NCBI RefSeq assembly: GCF_001642795.1
Contig: NZ_LKEH01000027.1
Span: 131,191-195,190 of the forward strand
Direction: 5' to 3'
DNA length: 64,000 nucleotides
DNA from: Pseudomonas viridiflava
GTDB taxonomy: Bacteria; Pseudomonadota; Gammaproteobacteria; Pseudomonadales; Pseudomonadaceae
Under the pieces are notes generated by a model. That model did no database searches. It was not told the DNA's origin and saw nothing but the letters and a program-made list of their open reading frames with translations. Positions 7,874 to 14,778 of the stretch are shown in pieces (positions within the stretch are counted from its first letter, which is position 1; every line of letters begins with the position of its first letter). The translations under genes and the position numbers were made by a program.

Positions 7874-8944
7874 ATGGTACGTCTTTGTGCAGTGATGCTG
7901 ATTTGTCTGCTGGATAGCCTGATTTCGGTGCACGTTCAGGCTGACGACTTCGTCACCGATAATGTGCTGCCAGACAGCGAATGGAGCGCGGGCTTTCACG
8001 AGCTGAGTTTTATCGATCCGCTGGATTCACAGCCGATGCAGGCCATTGCTTTCTATCCGTCCACCGATCCAGAGCAAGTCAGTAACGTGCAGGGTTATCG
8101 AGTGGAGGCCGGTGAAGACGCAGCCATTGCTCTGGGGCGGTTCCCGCTACTGATGCTTTCTCATGGCAACACCGGCACGCCGCTGGCGTTGCACGATCTG
8201 GCGACCTCGCTTGCTCGTCAGGGCTTCGTTGTCGTGGCGGTTGTCCATCCCGGCGATAACTACCGAGACCACAGCCGTCTCGGCAGCCTGAGCAATCTTT
8301 ACGGCAGACCTCTGCAGATTTCAGAAGCCATCAGCGCCGCGCTGACGGACCCCATGCTTGCGCCTTATCTCAGCGCACGTCAGGTGGGTGTGATCGGTTA
8401 TTCGGCCGGCGGTGAGACGGCACTCATCCTGGCAGGCGCGCAGCCTGACCTGAAACGCCTGCAACAATACTGCACCGAACGACCTACCGACCGCGACGCC
8501 TGCAAGACTCAGGGTCAACTGGTGGCAGACCGTGAAGACCTGCATCCGCAGGCTGATCGAAGGGTAGGTGCATTGATGTTGATGGCACCGCTCAGTCTGA
8601 TGTTTGGCAGGCAGACGCTGGGTGATGTGCATGTTCCGGTGCTGATGTATGCAGGGGACGATGACCAGTTGCTGGCGCTGGACAAGAACGCTGAAGCGCT
8701 GGCGCGCAAGTTGCCGCAGGCGCCGGATTACAAGCTGCTCGCTGGGGCAGGGCACTTCGTGTTCATGGCACCCTGCACCGATGACCAGCGGGCGACCATG
8801 CCCATGGTCTGCAACGATCGCGAAGGCGTTGACCGGGCGGATATTCATCGCACCCTGAGCGCCGAAGCGGTCAGGTTCTTCACCAGCACGCTGGGCGCGT
8901 CCGGTTCCGACAACTCCGGGATGCAGACGGCCAATCATCAATAA
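7874..8944 (+). CDS. Secreted alpha/beta hydrolase, dienelactone hydrolase-like
   Basis: This is a 356-residue exported hydrolase. Starting at 7874 gives a clear Sec signal peptide (VRLCAVMLICLLDSLISV, then VQADD). The catalytic elements are an oxyanion region SHGNTGTPLALHD, a nucleophile elbow GYSAGGETA, an acid in YAGDDDQLLALD, and a histidine in GAGHFVF. The fold belongs to the predicted dienelactone hydrolase/PAF-acetylhydrolase-like group (COG4188). Cysteine pairs in the lid region (near YCTERPTDRDACK and PCTDD...MVCND) suggest disulfides in the periplasm. The substrate is unknown. It stands alone and ends convergently with the glycosyltransferase gene. Confidence 0.82.
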   Translation: MVRLCAVMLICLLDSLISVHVQADDFVTDNVLPDSEWSAGFHELSFIDPLDSQPMQAIAFYPSTDPEQVSNVQGYRVEAGEDAAIALGRFPLLMLSHGNTGTPLALHDLATSLARQGFVVVAVVHPGDNYRDHSRLGSLSNLYGRPLQISEAISAALTDPMLAPYLSARQVGVIGYSAGGETALILAGAQPDLKRLQQYCTERPTDRDACKTQGQLVADREDLHPQADRRVGALMLMAPLSLMFGRQTLGDVHVPVLMYAGDDDQLLALDKNAEALARKLPQAPDYKLLAGAGHFVFMAPCTDDQRATMPMVCNDREGVDRADIHRTLSAEAVRFFTSTLGASGSDNSGMQTANHQ

Positions 8945-8982
8945 GCCGCATGCTGGATGCCGCATATAGCGATGCGTCAGAC

Positions 8983-9636
8983 TCAGGTATTCAACGACCG
9001 CAGGTAATCTCCGAATCCGCCCCGGGCCTTGGAGTCCAGTCGGGTGCTGGTCGTAACCCGAGGGCGGCAACTCCAGGCGATGCGTGCACCGCACAGTTCC
9101 AGTTGGCGAACCAGATGCACGTCTTCGTGGCACGCCAGTGCGGGGAACCCGCCGGCACGCAGGTAGGCCATCGAACTGACGCCGAGGTTGGCACCGTGGA
9201 TGTGACGATGGCCGTCGCGATGCTGATAATGCGCGTTGTAAGCGGTCTGTGCCGCCTTGGAAACGCCCTGATCCCACGCGCCAGGTGTCACGGTGCCACA
9301 GACTGCGTCGGCATCCAGCGCCAGTTGTTCGGCGAGCCAGTCACAGGCCACGCTGCTGTCGCCATCGGTACAAGCCAGCCAGCGGGCACCTCTGTCGAGC
9401 AGAAAGGCGGCACCTTGCGCGCGGGCCTGGCCGACGTTGCGCGCCTGAATGTCGAGGGTCATGACGCCATAGAAACGGGCGATCTCTGCCGATTGATCGG
9501 TACAGCTGTCGAGCACTACCAACACCTCGACCCGTTCACCGTTCAGGCTCGGGTGCGCCGCAGCCATCAGGACCGTTTCCAGGCACTGGTCCAGCAACCG
9601 CTCTTCGTTATGTACCGGAATCAGAACGCCGATCAT
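8983..9636 (-). CDS. GT2-family glycosyltransferase
   Basis: This 217-residue protein is a family 2 (GT-A fold) glycosyltransferase. It opens with IGVLIPVHNEERLLDQCLET, the nucleotide-sugar binding strand-loop, and has VLVVLDSCTD, then CTDGDSSV (the DXD-type metal site, about 92-99). A conserved CHEDVHLVRQL segment (general base region) follows. No membrane segment is visible, so it is probably cytosolic or peripheral. The ATG at 9636 is preferred to a TTG two codons upstream. It overlaps the methyltransferase gene by 29 bases and is the last gene of a four-gene set that continues from the glycogen/trehalose operon. Donor and acceptor sugars are unknown. Confidence 0.87.
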   Translation of the reverse strand: MIGVLIPVHNEERLLDQCLETVLMAAAHPSLNGERVEVLVVLDSCTDQSAEIARFYGVMTLDIQARNVGQARAQGAAFLLDRGARWLACTDGDSSVACDWLAEQLALDADAVCGTVTPGAWDQGVSKAAQTAYNAHYQHRDGHRHIHGANLGVSSMAYLRAGGFPALACHEDVHLVRQLELCGARIAWSCRPRVTTSTRLDSKARGGFGDYLRSLNT

Positions 9637-10231
9637 CCGCAAATTCTCTTGTTGCTACAGATGTGTCATCGCGACTCCAGAGATCCAGCAGGAAATCCTG
9701 TTCGTGATGACTGAAAAGTCGGTGCATCGAGAGCCGCTCGTTCAACACGTTGTGGACGCGCTGTGCGTTCAATGGACAATCTTCGATGTCAGGCCGCCAG
9801 TGGCAGGCAAGGATTTGGCCGTCCGGCGTGAGCGCTTCCAGCGCGCAGTCGATCCAGCGGTGCAGATCGTCCAGGTCCAGGTAATACCCCAGTTCGCTGA
9901 ACACAATCAGGTCGAACCGGCCTTCCGGCCATTGCTGCGGCAGGCGCGCCTGCACCACGCGAGCGTGGGGAACGTCGATCAGTCGCTCGCGCGCCAGCTC
10001 GACGGCGCGCTGCGAGGTATCACAGCACAACAGCGCATCGCAGCGTGTGGCCAGTTCGGCGCTGAGTTCGCCATTGGCACAACCGGGTTCAAAGACAGCG
10101 GCGTAGTGTTCGTTGGGCAGCGCAGCCAGGCACAGCGCCCGCTTGCGTCGCTCGTACCAGCGTTGCTTGAACGCCCACGGATCGCTGTCGTTGCGAAAAA
10201 GTTCGTCAAAATAGCTGTCGGCCACGCTCAT
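9608..10231 (-). CDS. SAM-dependent methyltransferase, NodS-like
   Basis: This 207-residue class I methyltransferase has the SAM-binding motif FEPGCANGELSAELA (about 47-61), motif II around CCDTSQRAVELARERL, and FDLIVFSELGYYLD. The start DPWAFKQRWYERRKRA together with LIVFSELGYYL closely recalls the NodS family. NodS N-methylates the free amino group of deacetylated chitooligosaccharides in rhizobial Nod-factor synthesis. The gene sits between a PIG-L deacetylase (ATGA overlap) and a GT2 glycosyltransferase (29-base overlap). That context fits N-methylation of a deacetylated amino sugar, but this is inference and other acceptors are possible. Confidence 0.85.
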   Translation of the reverse strand: MSVADSYFDELFRNDSDPWAFKQRWYERRKRALCLAALPNEHYAAVFEPGCANGELSAELATRCDALLCCDTSQRAVELARERLIDVPHARVVQARLPQQWPEGRFDLIVFSELGYYLDLDDLHRWIDCALEALTPDGQILACHWRPDIEDCPLNAQRVHNVLNERLSMHRLFSHHEQDFLLDLWSRDDTSVATREFADDRRSDSGT

Positions 10232-11001
10232 GTGAAAACCACTTCAAAAGGTTGCAGCAAACGCTCCAGCACGCTGTTCGGTAATACCGGCGACAAACCG
10301 ATGCCGGGGTCGCCCTGCAACTGGCTGGCAAAGGCATGGGCAGCGTCCCGCTTGCGAGCGATGGTTTGCGGGTCCAGCAGCACCTTGCGCGCCCGATCCC
10401 ACGGCAGACGCGCGTCTTCCGGGTCGGCCCAGTGCCAGGCCCAGATCGGGATTTCATGCAGCTGCGCGCCAGTGGTCATACAGGCACGTGCGGCGGCGCG
10501 GCCAACCGCCTCATGATCCCCGTGACCGTCTTTCGACCATGTGGCGAATACCACATCGGCGGGGCGGAGGTGCTGTTCAAGCAGGGCGACGAGACGGTCT
10601 TCATCGCTGGCGACGTCGCCGTCCTGAAACCCGCCACGAATCCACGCCAGTCGGTCCTTTGGAATCTCCAGACGCTCGAGCGCTTCGGCGCTTTCCTGTG
10701 GCCGGACCGCGCTCAGACGCTGCACAGGCCATAACGGCGAGCCAGGGTGGCTCGCTGTGCCGTCAGTCACTGAAATCAGCAGCAGCGTGCGCTCCAGTTG
10801 CGCCAGTTGCCGCATCAGGCCGCCGCAGCCCAGCACTTCATCGTCAGGGTGGGGCGCAATGATGACCGCCCTGCAGTTGGGCGGCACCAGCAGGTCAGCC
10901 GTGATTGCCGCCAGCGCCCCCAGTTTCTTCGAGGCGTTCCAGGCTTCGAGCGGCGTGCCGCGCCCCGAATCGTCCTCACTGACAACGAAACCTTCACCCA
11001 T
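10228..11001 (-). CDS. PIG-L family N-acetylglucosamine deacetylase-like protein
   Basis: This 257-residue protein carries the zinc-binding signature APHPDDEVLGCGG (near residue 45) and the second motif DGHGDHEAVG (near residue 170). Both are characteristic of PIG-L/MshB/BshB deacetylases, which remove the N-acetyl group from GlcNAc-containing substrates. The metal ligands HPDD and HGDH are intact, so it should be active. The start at 11001 overlaps the upstream gene's stop by eight bases, and its own stop overlaps the methyltransferase start as ATGA. It is part of a tightly coupled block. The substrate is unknown. Mycothiol and bacillithiol synthesis use the same family, but their partner genes are absent. 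Confidence 0.88.
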   Translation of the reverse strand: MGEGFVVSEDDSGRGTPLEAWNASKKLGALAAITADLLVPPNCRAVIIAPHPDDEVLGCGGLMRQLAQLERTLLLISVTDGTASHPGSPLWPVQRLSAVRPQESAEALERLEIPKDRLAWIRGGFQDGDVASDEDRLVALLEQHLRPADVVFATWSKDGHGDHEAVGRAAARACMTTGAQLHEIPIWAWHWADPEDARLPWDRARKVLLDPQTIARKRDAAHAFASQLQGDPGIGLSPVLPNSVLERLLQPFEVVFT

Positions 11002-12031
11002 GATCGACAGCCTGTTTGAGCAGCGACCAGGTACTGGCAGCCGGGAGATGAGTACGCACCTGTTCGCCAAGCGCGGCGAGGTCCCGTTCGGCATGGCTCT
11101 GGCGCAGGAACACCGGAAGATCGGCGCTCAGGCGAGCAAAGTGCGCATCCTTGCAGTAAGGGCCTGCACCCAATGCGCGACCTGCGTGCTGAATGACCTG
11201 CTCGGCGCACTGTTCGACGACTGCGCGACAGCGTCTGGCAAGTAACTGAGCGTCGCCAAGCGGCGTGTGATCGATCTTGACAGCCGCTGCCTGTAATACG
11301 CTGGATGCACCATGAAGCGCTGTATCCACTGCGCCCAGGTGCGCCAGCGCATGGGGATCGTCGCGCTTGCCTGGCTGTTGCAACAATCGTTGTGCGATGG
11401 ACCGAGAGGCGCCATACCAGCAGGCCGCGATACCAATGCCGCCTTGCCAGAAGCCTGCTCTGTTCAGGTAGTCGCCGGGAGTGCCGACCAGGTATCCGGT
11501 GGCCTGATCGAACAGCACGTCGACACTGCCGGTCGCGCCCATGCCGACGGCGCGCCAACCATCGGTGCCGATTGTCACGCCCGGCTGGCCCAGTGGCACT
11601 GCCACCAGTTGCTGACGCTGATGGTCGTCCCATACGGTGATCAGGGCATGGCTGAGCGCCGAAGCGCCCGAGCACCAGGCCTTGCGTCCATTGAGTCTCA
11701 GCGAATCGTCTTCGCCGCTGAGAAGTACCCGGGCTTGCGGCGGCTCGGCCGCCCACATTCCCCAGGTACTGAAGTGTTCAGGGGGCGGGGCACCCAGTTC
11801 CGCCATGATTGCCATGGCGTCCGTGTGCCCCTCGTACAACTTGCATAACCCCAGATCATGGCCTGCAACGCAGGCCAGTGCCTGCCAGCGCTCAAGCGTC
11901 TGGCCGCTGGCAGGCAGGGGGATCCGGTCGAGCCCTTCGTTGACCATTGCCTGCAAGCACTCGCCCAGCGCACGCGTATCGGCATAGCCGTGCCTGCGCC
12001 AGTCGAGAAACTCACTCAAGGCTTGGGTCAT
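10994..12031 (-). CDS. Acyl-CoA dehydrogenase-like flavoprotein (short)
   Basis: This 345-residue protein has the acyl-CoA dehydrogenase fold in degenerate, short form (family members are about 380). The N-terminal helical domain contains CKLYEGHTDAMAIM. A middle beta-domain contains LNGRKAWCSGASALSHAL and GWRAVGMGATGSVDVLFD. The C-terminal helices contain RALGAGPYCKDAHFARLSADL and LRQSHAERDLAALG. I do not find the usual catalytic-glutamate segment near the C-terminus. The LYEGH motif recalls flavin-dependent hydroxylases of the same superfamily (DszC type). It could be a dehydrogenase or an oxygenase acting on an acyl or amino substrate. Its start overlaps the glgX stop as ATGA. Confidence 0.75.
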   Translation of the reverse strand: MTQALSEFLDWRRHGYADTRALGECLQAMVNEGLDRIPLPASGQTLERWQALACVAGHDLGLCKLYEGHTDAMAIMAELGAPPPEHFSTWGMWAAEPPQARVLLSGEDDSLRLNGRKAWCSGASALSHALITVWDDHQRQQLVAVPLGQPGVTIGTDGWRAVGMGATGSVDVLFDQATGYLVGTPGDYLNRAGFWQGGIGIAACWYGASRSIAQRLLQQPGKRDDPHALAHLGAVDTALHGASSVLQAAAVKIDHTPLGDAQLLARRCRAVVEQCAEQVIQHAGRALGAGPYCKDAHFARLSADLPVFLRQSHAERDLAALGEQVRTHLPAASTWSLLKQAVDHG

Positions 12032-14211
12032 TGCTGATCTTCACGCTTGAGTTCGAACAGCAGCAGCGAGCGAGGGGTAACAGTGTATTCAGTGCCGAAA
12101 CTGAATTGCTCCTTGCTGCGTGCGTCATCCTGATTGGTGTCGATCAGGCAGGTGTAGTGAGTGCCTTCCGGTACTTCCGGCAGGGTGAAGTTGACGCCAT
12201 CATGGTGCGCGTTGACCACCAGCAACAGCGTGGCATCGGCGCCCGGACGACGAATACCGGTTTCCTGTGCGCGGCCATCCATCAGCATGCCCAGGCAACG
12301 GCCATTGCTGTCGTGCCATTGATCCACAGTCATCTCGTTGCCGTCCGGCGAGAGCCAGGTCACGTCCTTGACGCCGATTTCCTCGTTGTAATCGCCCACC
12401 AGGAAGCGGCTACGACGCAGGATCGGGTAGCTCTGACGCAGTTTGATCACGCGGGTGACGAACTTGAGCAGTGCTTCGCCGTCGCCATCCAGATCCCAGT
12501 TCACCCAGCCAATTTCGCTGTCCTGGCAGTAGGCGTTGTTGTTGCCGTGCTGGGTACGGGCAAACTCGTCACCGGCGACAATCATCGGCGTGCCCTGAGC
12601 AAGCAGCAGCGTGGCGAAGAAGTTGCGCATCTGACGCAGACGCAGCGCGTTGATTTCCGGGTCTTCGGTCGGACCTTCGACGCCATGGTTCCAGGACAGG
12701 TTGTTGTTGCTGCCGTCCTGGTTGTTTTCGTCGTTGGCCTCGTTGTGCTTGTCGTTGTACGACACGAGGTCGTGCAACGTGAAGCCGTCATGCGCGGTGA
12801 TGAAGTTCACCGACGCCTGAGGGCGACGACCGCGCTGGTTGAACATGTTCCCGGAGGCTGTCATGCGTGCAGCGAAGTCGGCCAGTTGGCCTTCATCGCC
12901 TTTCCAGAAGGCGCGAACGGTGTCGCGGAACTTGTCGTTCCATTCCATCCAGCCCGGCGGGAAGCCGCCGACCTGATAACCCCCGGGGCCACAGTCCCAC
13001 GGCTCGGCAATCAGCTTGACCTGACGCAGGACCGGATCCTGACGGCAGGCAACCAGGAAACTGTGACGCTCGTCGAAGCCATCGTGGTAGCGACCCAGAA
13101 TGGTTGCCAGGTCGAAGCGGAAGCCGTCGACATGCATTTCCGAAGCCCAGTAGCGCAGGGAGTCGGTGACCATCTGCAGGACGCACGGGTGACTCAGGTC
13201 CAGCGTGTTGCCGGTGCCGGAATCGTTGATGTAGTAGCGCTTGTCATCCGGCATCAGGCGATAGTACGACGCGTTATCGATACCGCGCATGGACAGGGTA
13301 GGGCCCAGCTCGTTGCCTTCGGCGGTGTGGTTGTAGACCACATCCAGAATCACTTCGAGCCCGGCATGGTGCATGTGCGCAACCATTTCCTTGAACTCGG
13401 CGATCTTGCCGTGTGCCAGGTAACGTGGATCAGGGGCGAAGAACGCGATGCTGTTATAGCCCCAGTAGTTGGTCATGCCCTTTTGCAGCAAGTGCTGGTC
13501 ATTGACGAACGCATGGATCGGCAGCAGCTCGACCGACGTCACGCCCAGTTTGCGGATGTGATCGACCACGTCGGCTGATCCCAGGCCCGCGAACGTACCG
13601 CGCAGCTCCTCCGGGACCGATGGATGACGCATGGTGAAACCGCGCACGTGGGTCTCGTAGACAATGGTCTTGTCCCATGGGATGCCGACGCGCTGGTCAC
13701 GGCCCCAGGTGTACGCCGGGTCGATGACTTTGCTCTTGGGCACGAAAGGCGCGCTGTCACGCTCGTCGAAGCTCAGGTCGCCGTCGGGGTGGCCGATGGT
13801 ATAGCCGAACAGGGCTTCCGACCATTTCAGCTCGCCGACCAGTTGCTTGGCGTACGGGTCGATCAGCAGCTTGTTGTGGTTGAAACGGTGGCCATTCTGC
13901 GGGTCGTACGGTCCGTATACACGGTAGCCGTAAATCAGGCCCGGGTGAGCATCCGGCAGGTAGCCATGGTAGATCTCGTCGGTGTATTCCGGAAGCTCGA
14001 TGCGTTCCAGTTCCACTTCGCCCGAGGCGTCGAACAGGCACAGCTCAACCTTGGTGGCGTTGGCCGAGAAGATCGCGAAGTTGACGCCCAGGCCATCCCA
14101 GCTGGCACCGAGCGGGAAGGGAAGTCCTTCACGGATACGTGACGGGGTACTGGCAGGGTTTTCTGGTGTGGCCGAACTTTCATCTGCCGCTGATGTGGAC
14201 TTCGTATTCAT
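12028..14211 (-). CDS. glgX: Glycogen debranching enzyme GlgX (TreX-like isoamylase)
   Basis: This 727-residue GH13 enzyme hydrolyses alpha-1,6 branches of glycogen or limit dextrin in the cytoplasm. The N-terminal CBM48-like domain (about 25-150) begins PFPLGASWDGLGVNFAIFS. The catalytic barrel shows DVVYNHTAEG, the nucleophile in VDGFRFDLAT, the acid in KLIAEPWDCGPGGY, and the third carboxylate in FITAHDGFTLHD. The 23-residue Ser/Thr/Ala-rich start is an extension. An AGGAA ribosome-binding site precedes 14211. In the TreXYZ pathway this enzyme linearises glucan for TreY. It follows treY and the DUF2934 gene, and its stop overlaps the acyl-CoA dehydrogenase-like gene. Confidence 0.95.
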   Translation of the reverse strand: MNTKSTSAADESSATPENPASTPSRIREGLPFPLGASWDGLGVNFAIFSANATKVELCLFDASGEVELERIELPEYTDEIYHGYLPDAHPGLIYGYRVYGPYDPQNGHRFNHNKLLIDPYAKQLVGELKWSEALFGYTIGHPDGDLSFDERDSAPFVPKSKVIDPAYTWGRDQRVGIPWDKTIVYETHVRGFTMRHPSVPEELRGTFAGLGSADVVDHIRKLGVTSVELLPIHAFVNDQHLLQKGMTNYWGYNSIAFFAPDPRYLAHGKIAEFKEMVAHMHHAGLEVILDVVYNHTAEGNELGPTLSMRGIDNASYYRLMPDDKRYYINDSGTGNTLDLSHPCVLQMVTDSLRYWASEMHVDGFRFDLATILGRYHDGFDERHSFLVACRQDPVLRQVKLIAEPWDCGPGGYQVGGFPPGWMEWNDKFRDTVRAFWKGDEGQLADFAARMTASGNMFNQRGRRPQASVNFITAHDGFTLHDLVSYNDKHNEANDENNQDGSNNNLSWNHGVEGPTEDPEINALRLRQMRNFFATLLLAQGTPMIVAGDEFARTQHGNNNAYCQDSEIGWVNWDLDGDGEALLKFVTRVIKLRQSYPILRRSRFLVGDYNEEIGVKDVTWLSPDGNEMTVDQWHDSNGRCLGMLMDGRAQETGIRRPGADATLLLVVNAHHDGVNFTLPEVPEGTHYTCLIDTNQDDARSKEQFSFGTEYTVTPRSLLLFELKREDQQ

Positions 14212-14368
14212 GGTGCCTTCCTGACGTCGAATGATTTTCTAACCGGCCGAAACCGTTATCGAAGCCGAGCGGGCTTCAACACTGAAGTTAAAGTTTGGAG
14301 TTACCGCAGGCCTCACCGGGAACCGGATGAAGCCTGCGACAATGGACTTGTGTGAAGACAGAAGAGTT
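14212..14368 (-). other. Intergenic hairpin between DUF2934 gene and glgX
   Basis: This is the only sizeable gap in the operon. It holds a strong imperfect hairpin at 14305-14338. Outer arms CGCAGGC and GCCTGCG pair perfectly, then TCA/TGA and CCGG/CCGG pair across a short loop. There is no T-run in the transcript direction. It may be a REP-like element, an mRNA-stabilising structure or a weak attenuator. Confidence 0.5.
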
Positions 14369-14761
14369 TCAAGTATTCGATGGCTTGCGTGGTTTCTTCG
14401 GTGCTGGCTTGGCTGGCGCGTCACCCGAAGCGGCCACGGGAGCCGGTTTAGGCTTGGCCGGGGCTTTTGGCTTGGGAGCCGCTGCCGGCTTGGATGCTGC
14501 GGGTTTGGCAGCAGGCTTGGCGTCAGGCACTGCCTTGGCCACCGGCTTGGCCGGGCCTTTGGCGGGTGCCTTGGCGCTGTCGACTTCCGGCAGTTTGGGC
14601 TTGTTGGATTTGCGCGCAGTGCTCTTGTCCGGAGCCAGGGCCTCTGCTTCCGCCAGCTTGCGCGCCATTTCCCAATGGCGTGCATCGTGGCCGGAAGGCT
14701 TGCCTTCGGACTCCCAGATCTGATAGGCAAATTCACGGATTCTTTTTTCGTCGGCACTCAT
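14369..14761 (-). CDS. DUF2934 protein with Ala/Lys/Pro-rich tail
   Basis: This 130-residue protein has the DUF2934 domain at its start (about 5-37: RIREFAYQIWESEGKPSG, then HDARHWEMARK). A low-complexity, strongly basic tail of Ala, Pro and Lys repeats (about 60-130) resembles histone H1 or AlgP-type tails. The gene lies between treY (16-base gap) and glgX. A homologous small gene occupies this place in other pseudomonads, so it is a stable member of the trehalose/glycogen operon. The function is unknown, and the tail could bind nucleic acid or anionic polymer. A GGGAG ribosome-binding site precedes the ATG. Confidence 0.85.
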   Translation of the reverse strand: MSADEKRIREFAYQIWESEGKPSGHDARHWEMARKLAEAEALAPDKSTARKSNKPKLPEVDSAKAPAKGPAKPVAKAVPDAKPAAKPAASKPAAAPKPKAPAKPKPAPVAASGDAPAKPAPKKPRKPSNT

Positions 14762-14778
14762 CTCGACACTCCCAGGTA

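Noticed and set aside
11947..13578. 543-codon open frame opposite glgX
   Set aside because: It mirrors the GlgX coding sequence and has no ribosome-binding site or recognisable domain.
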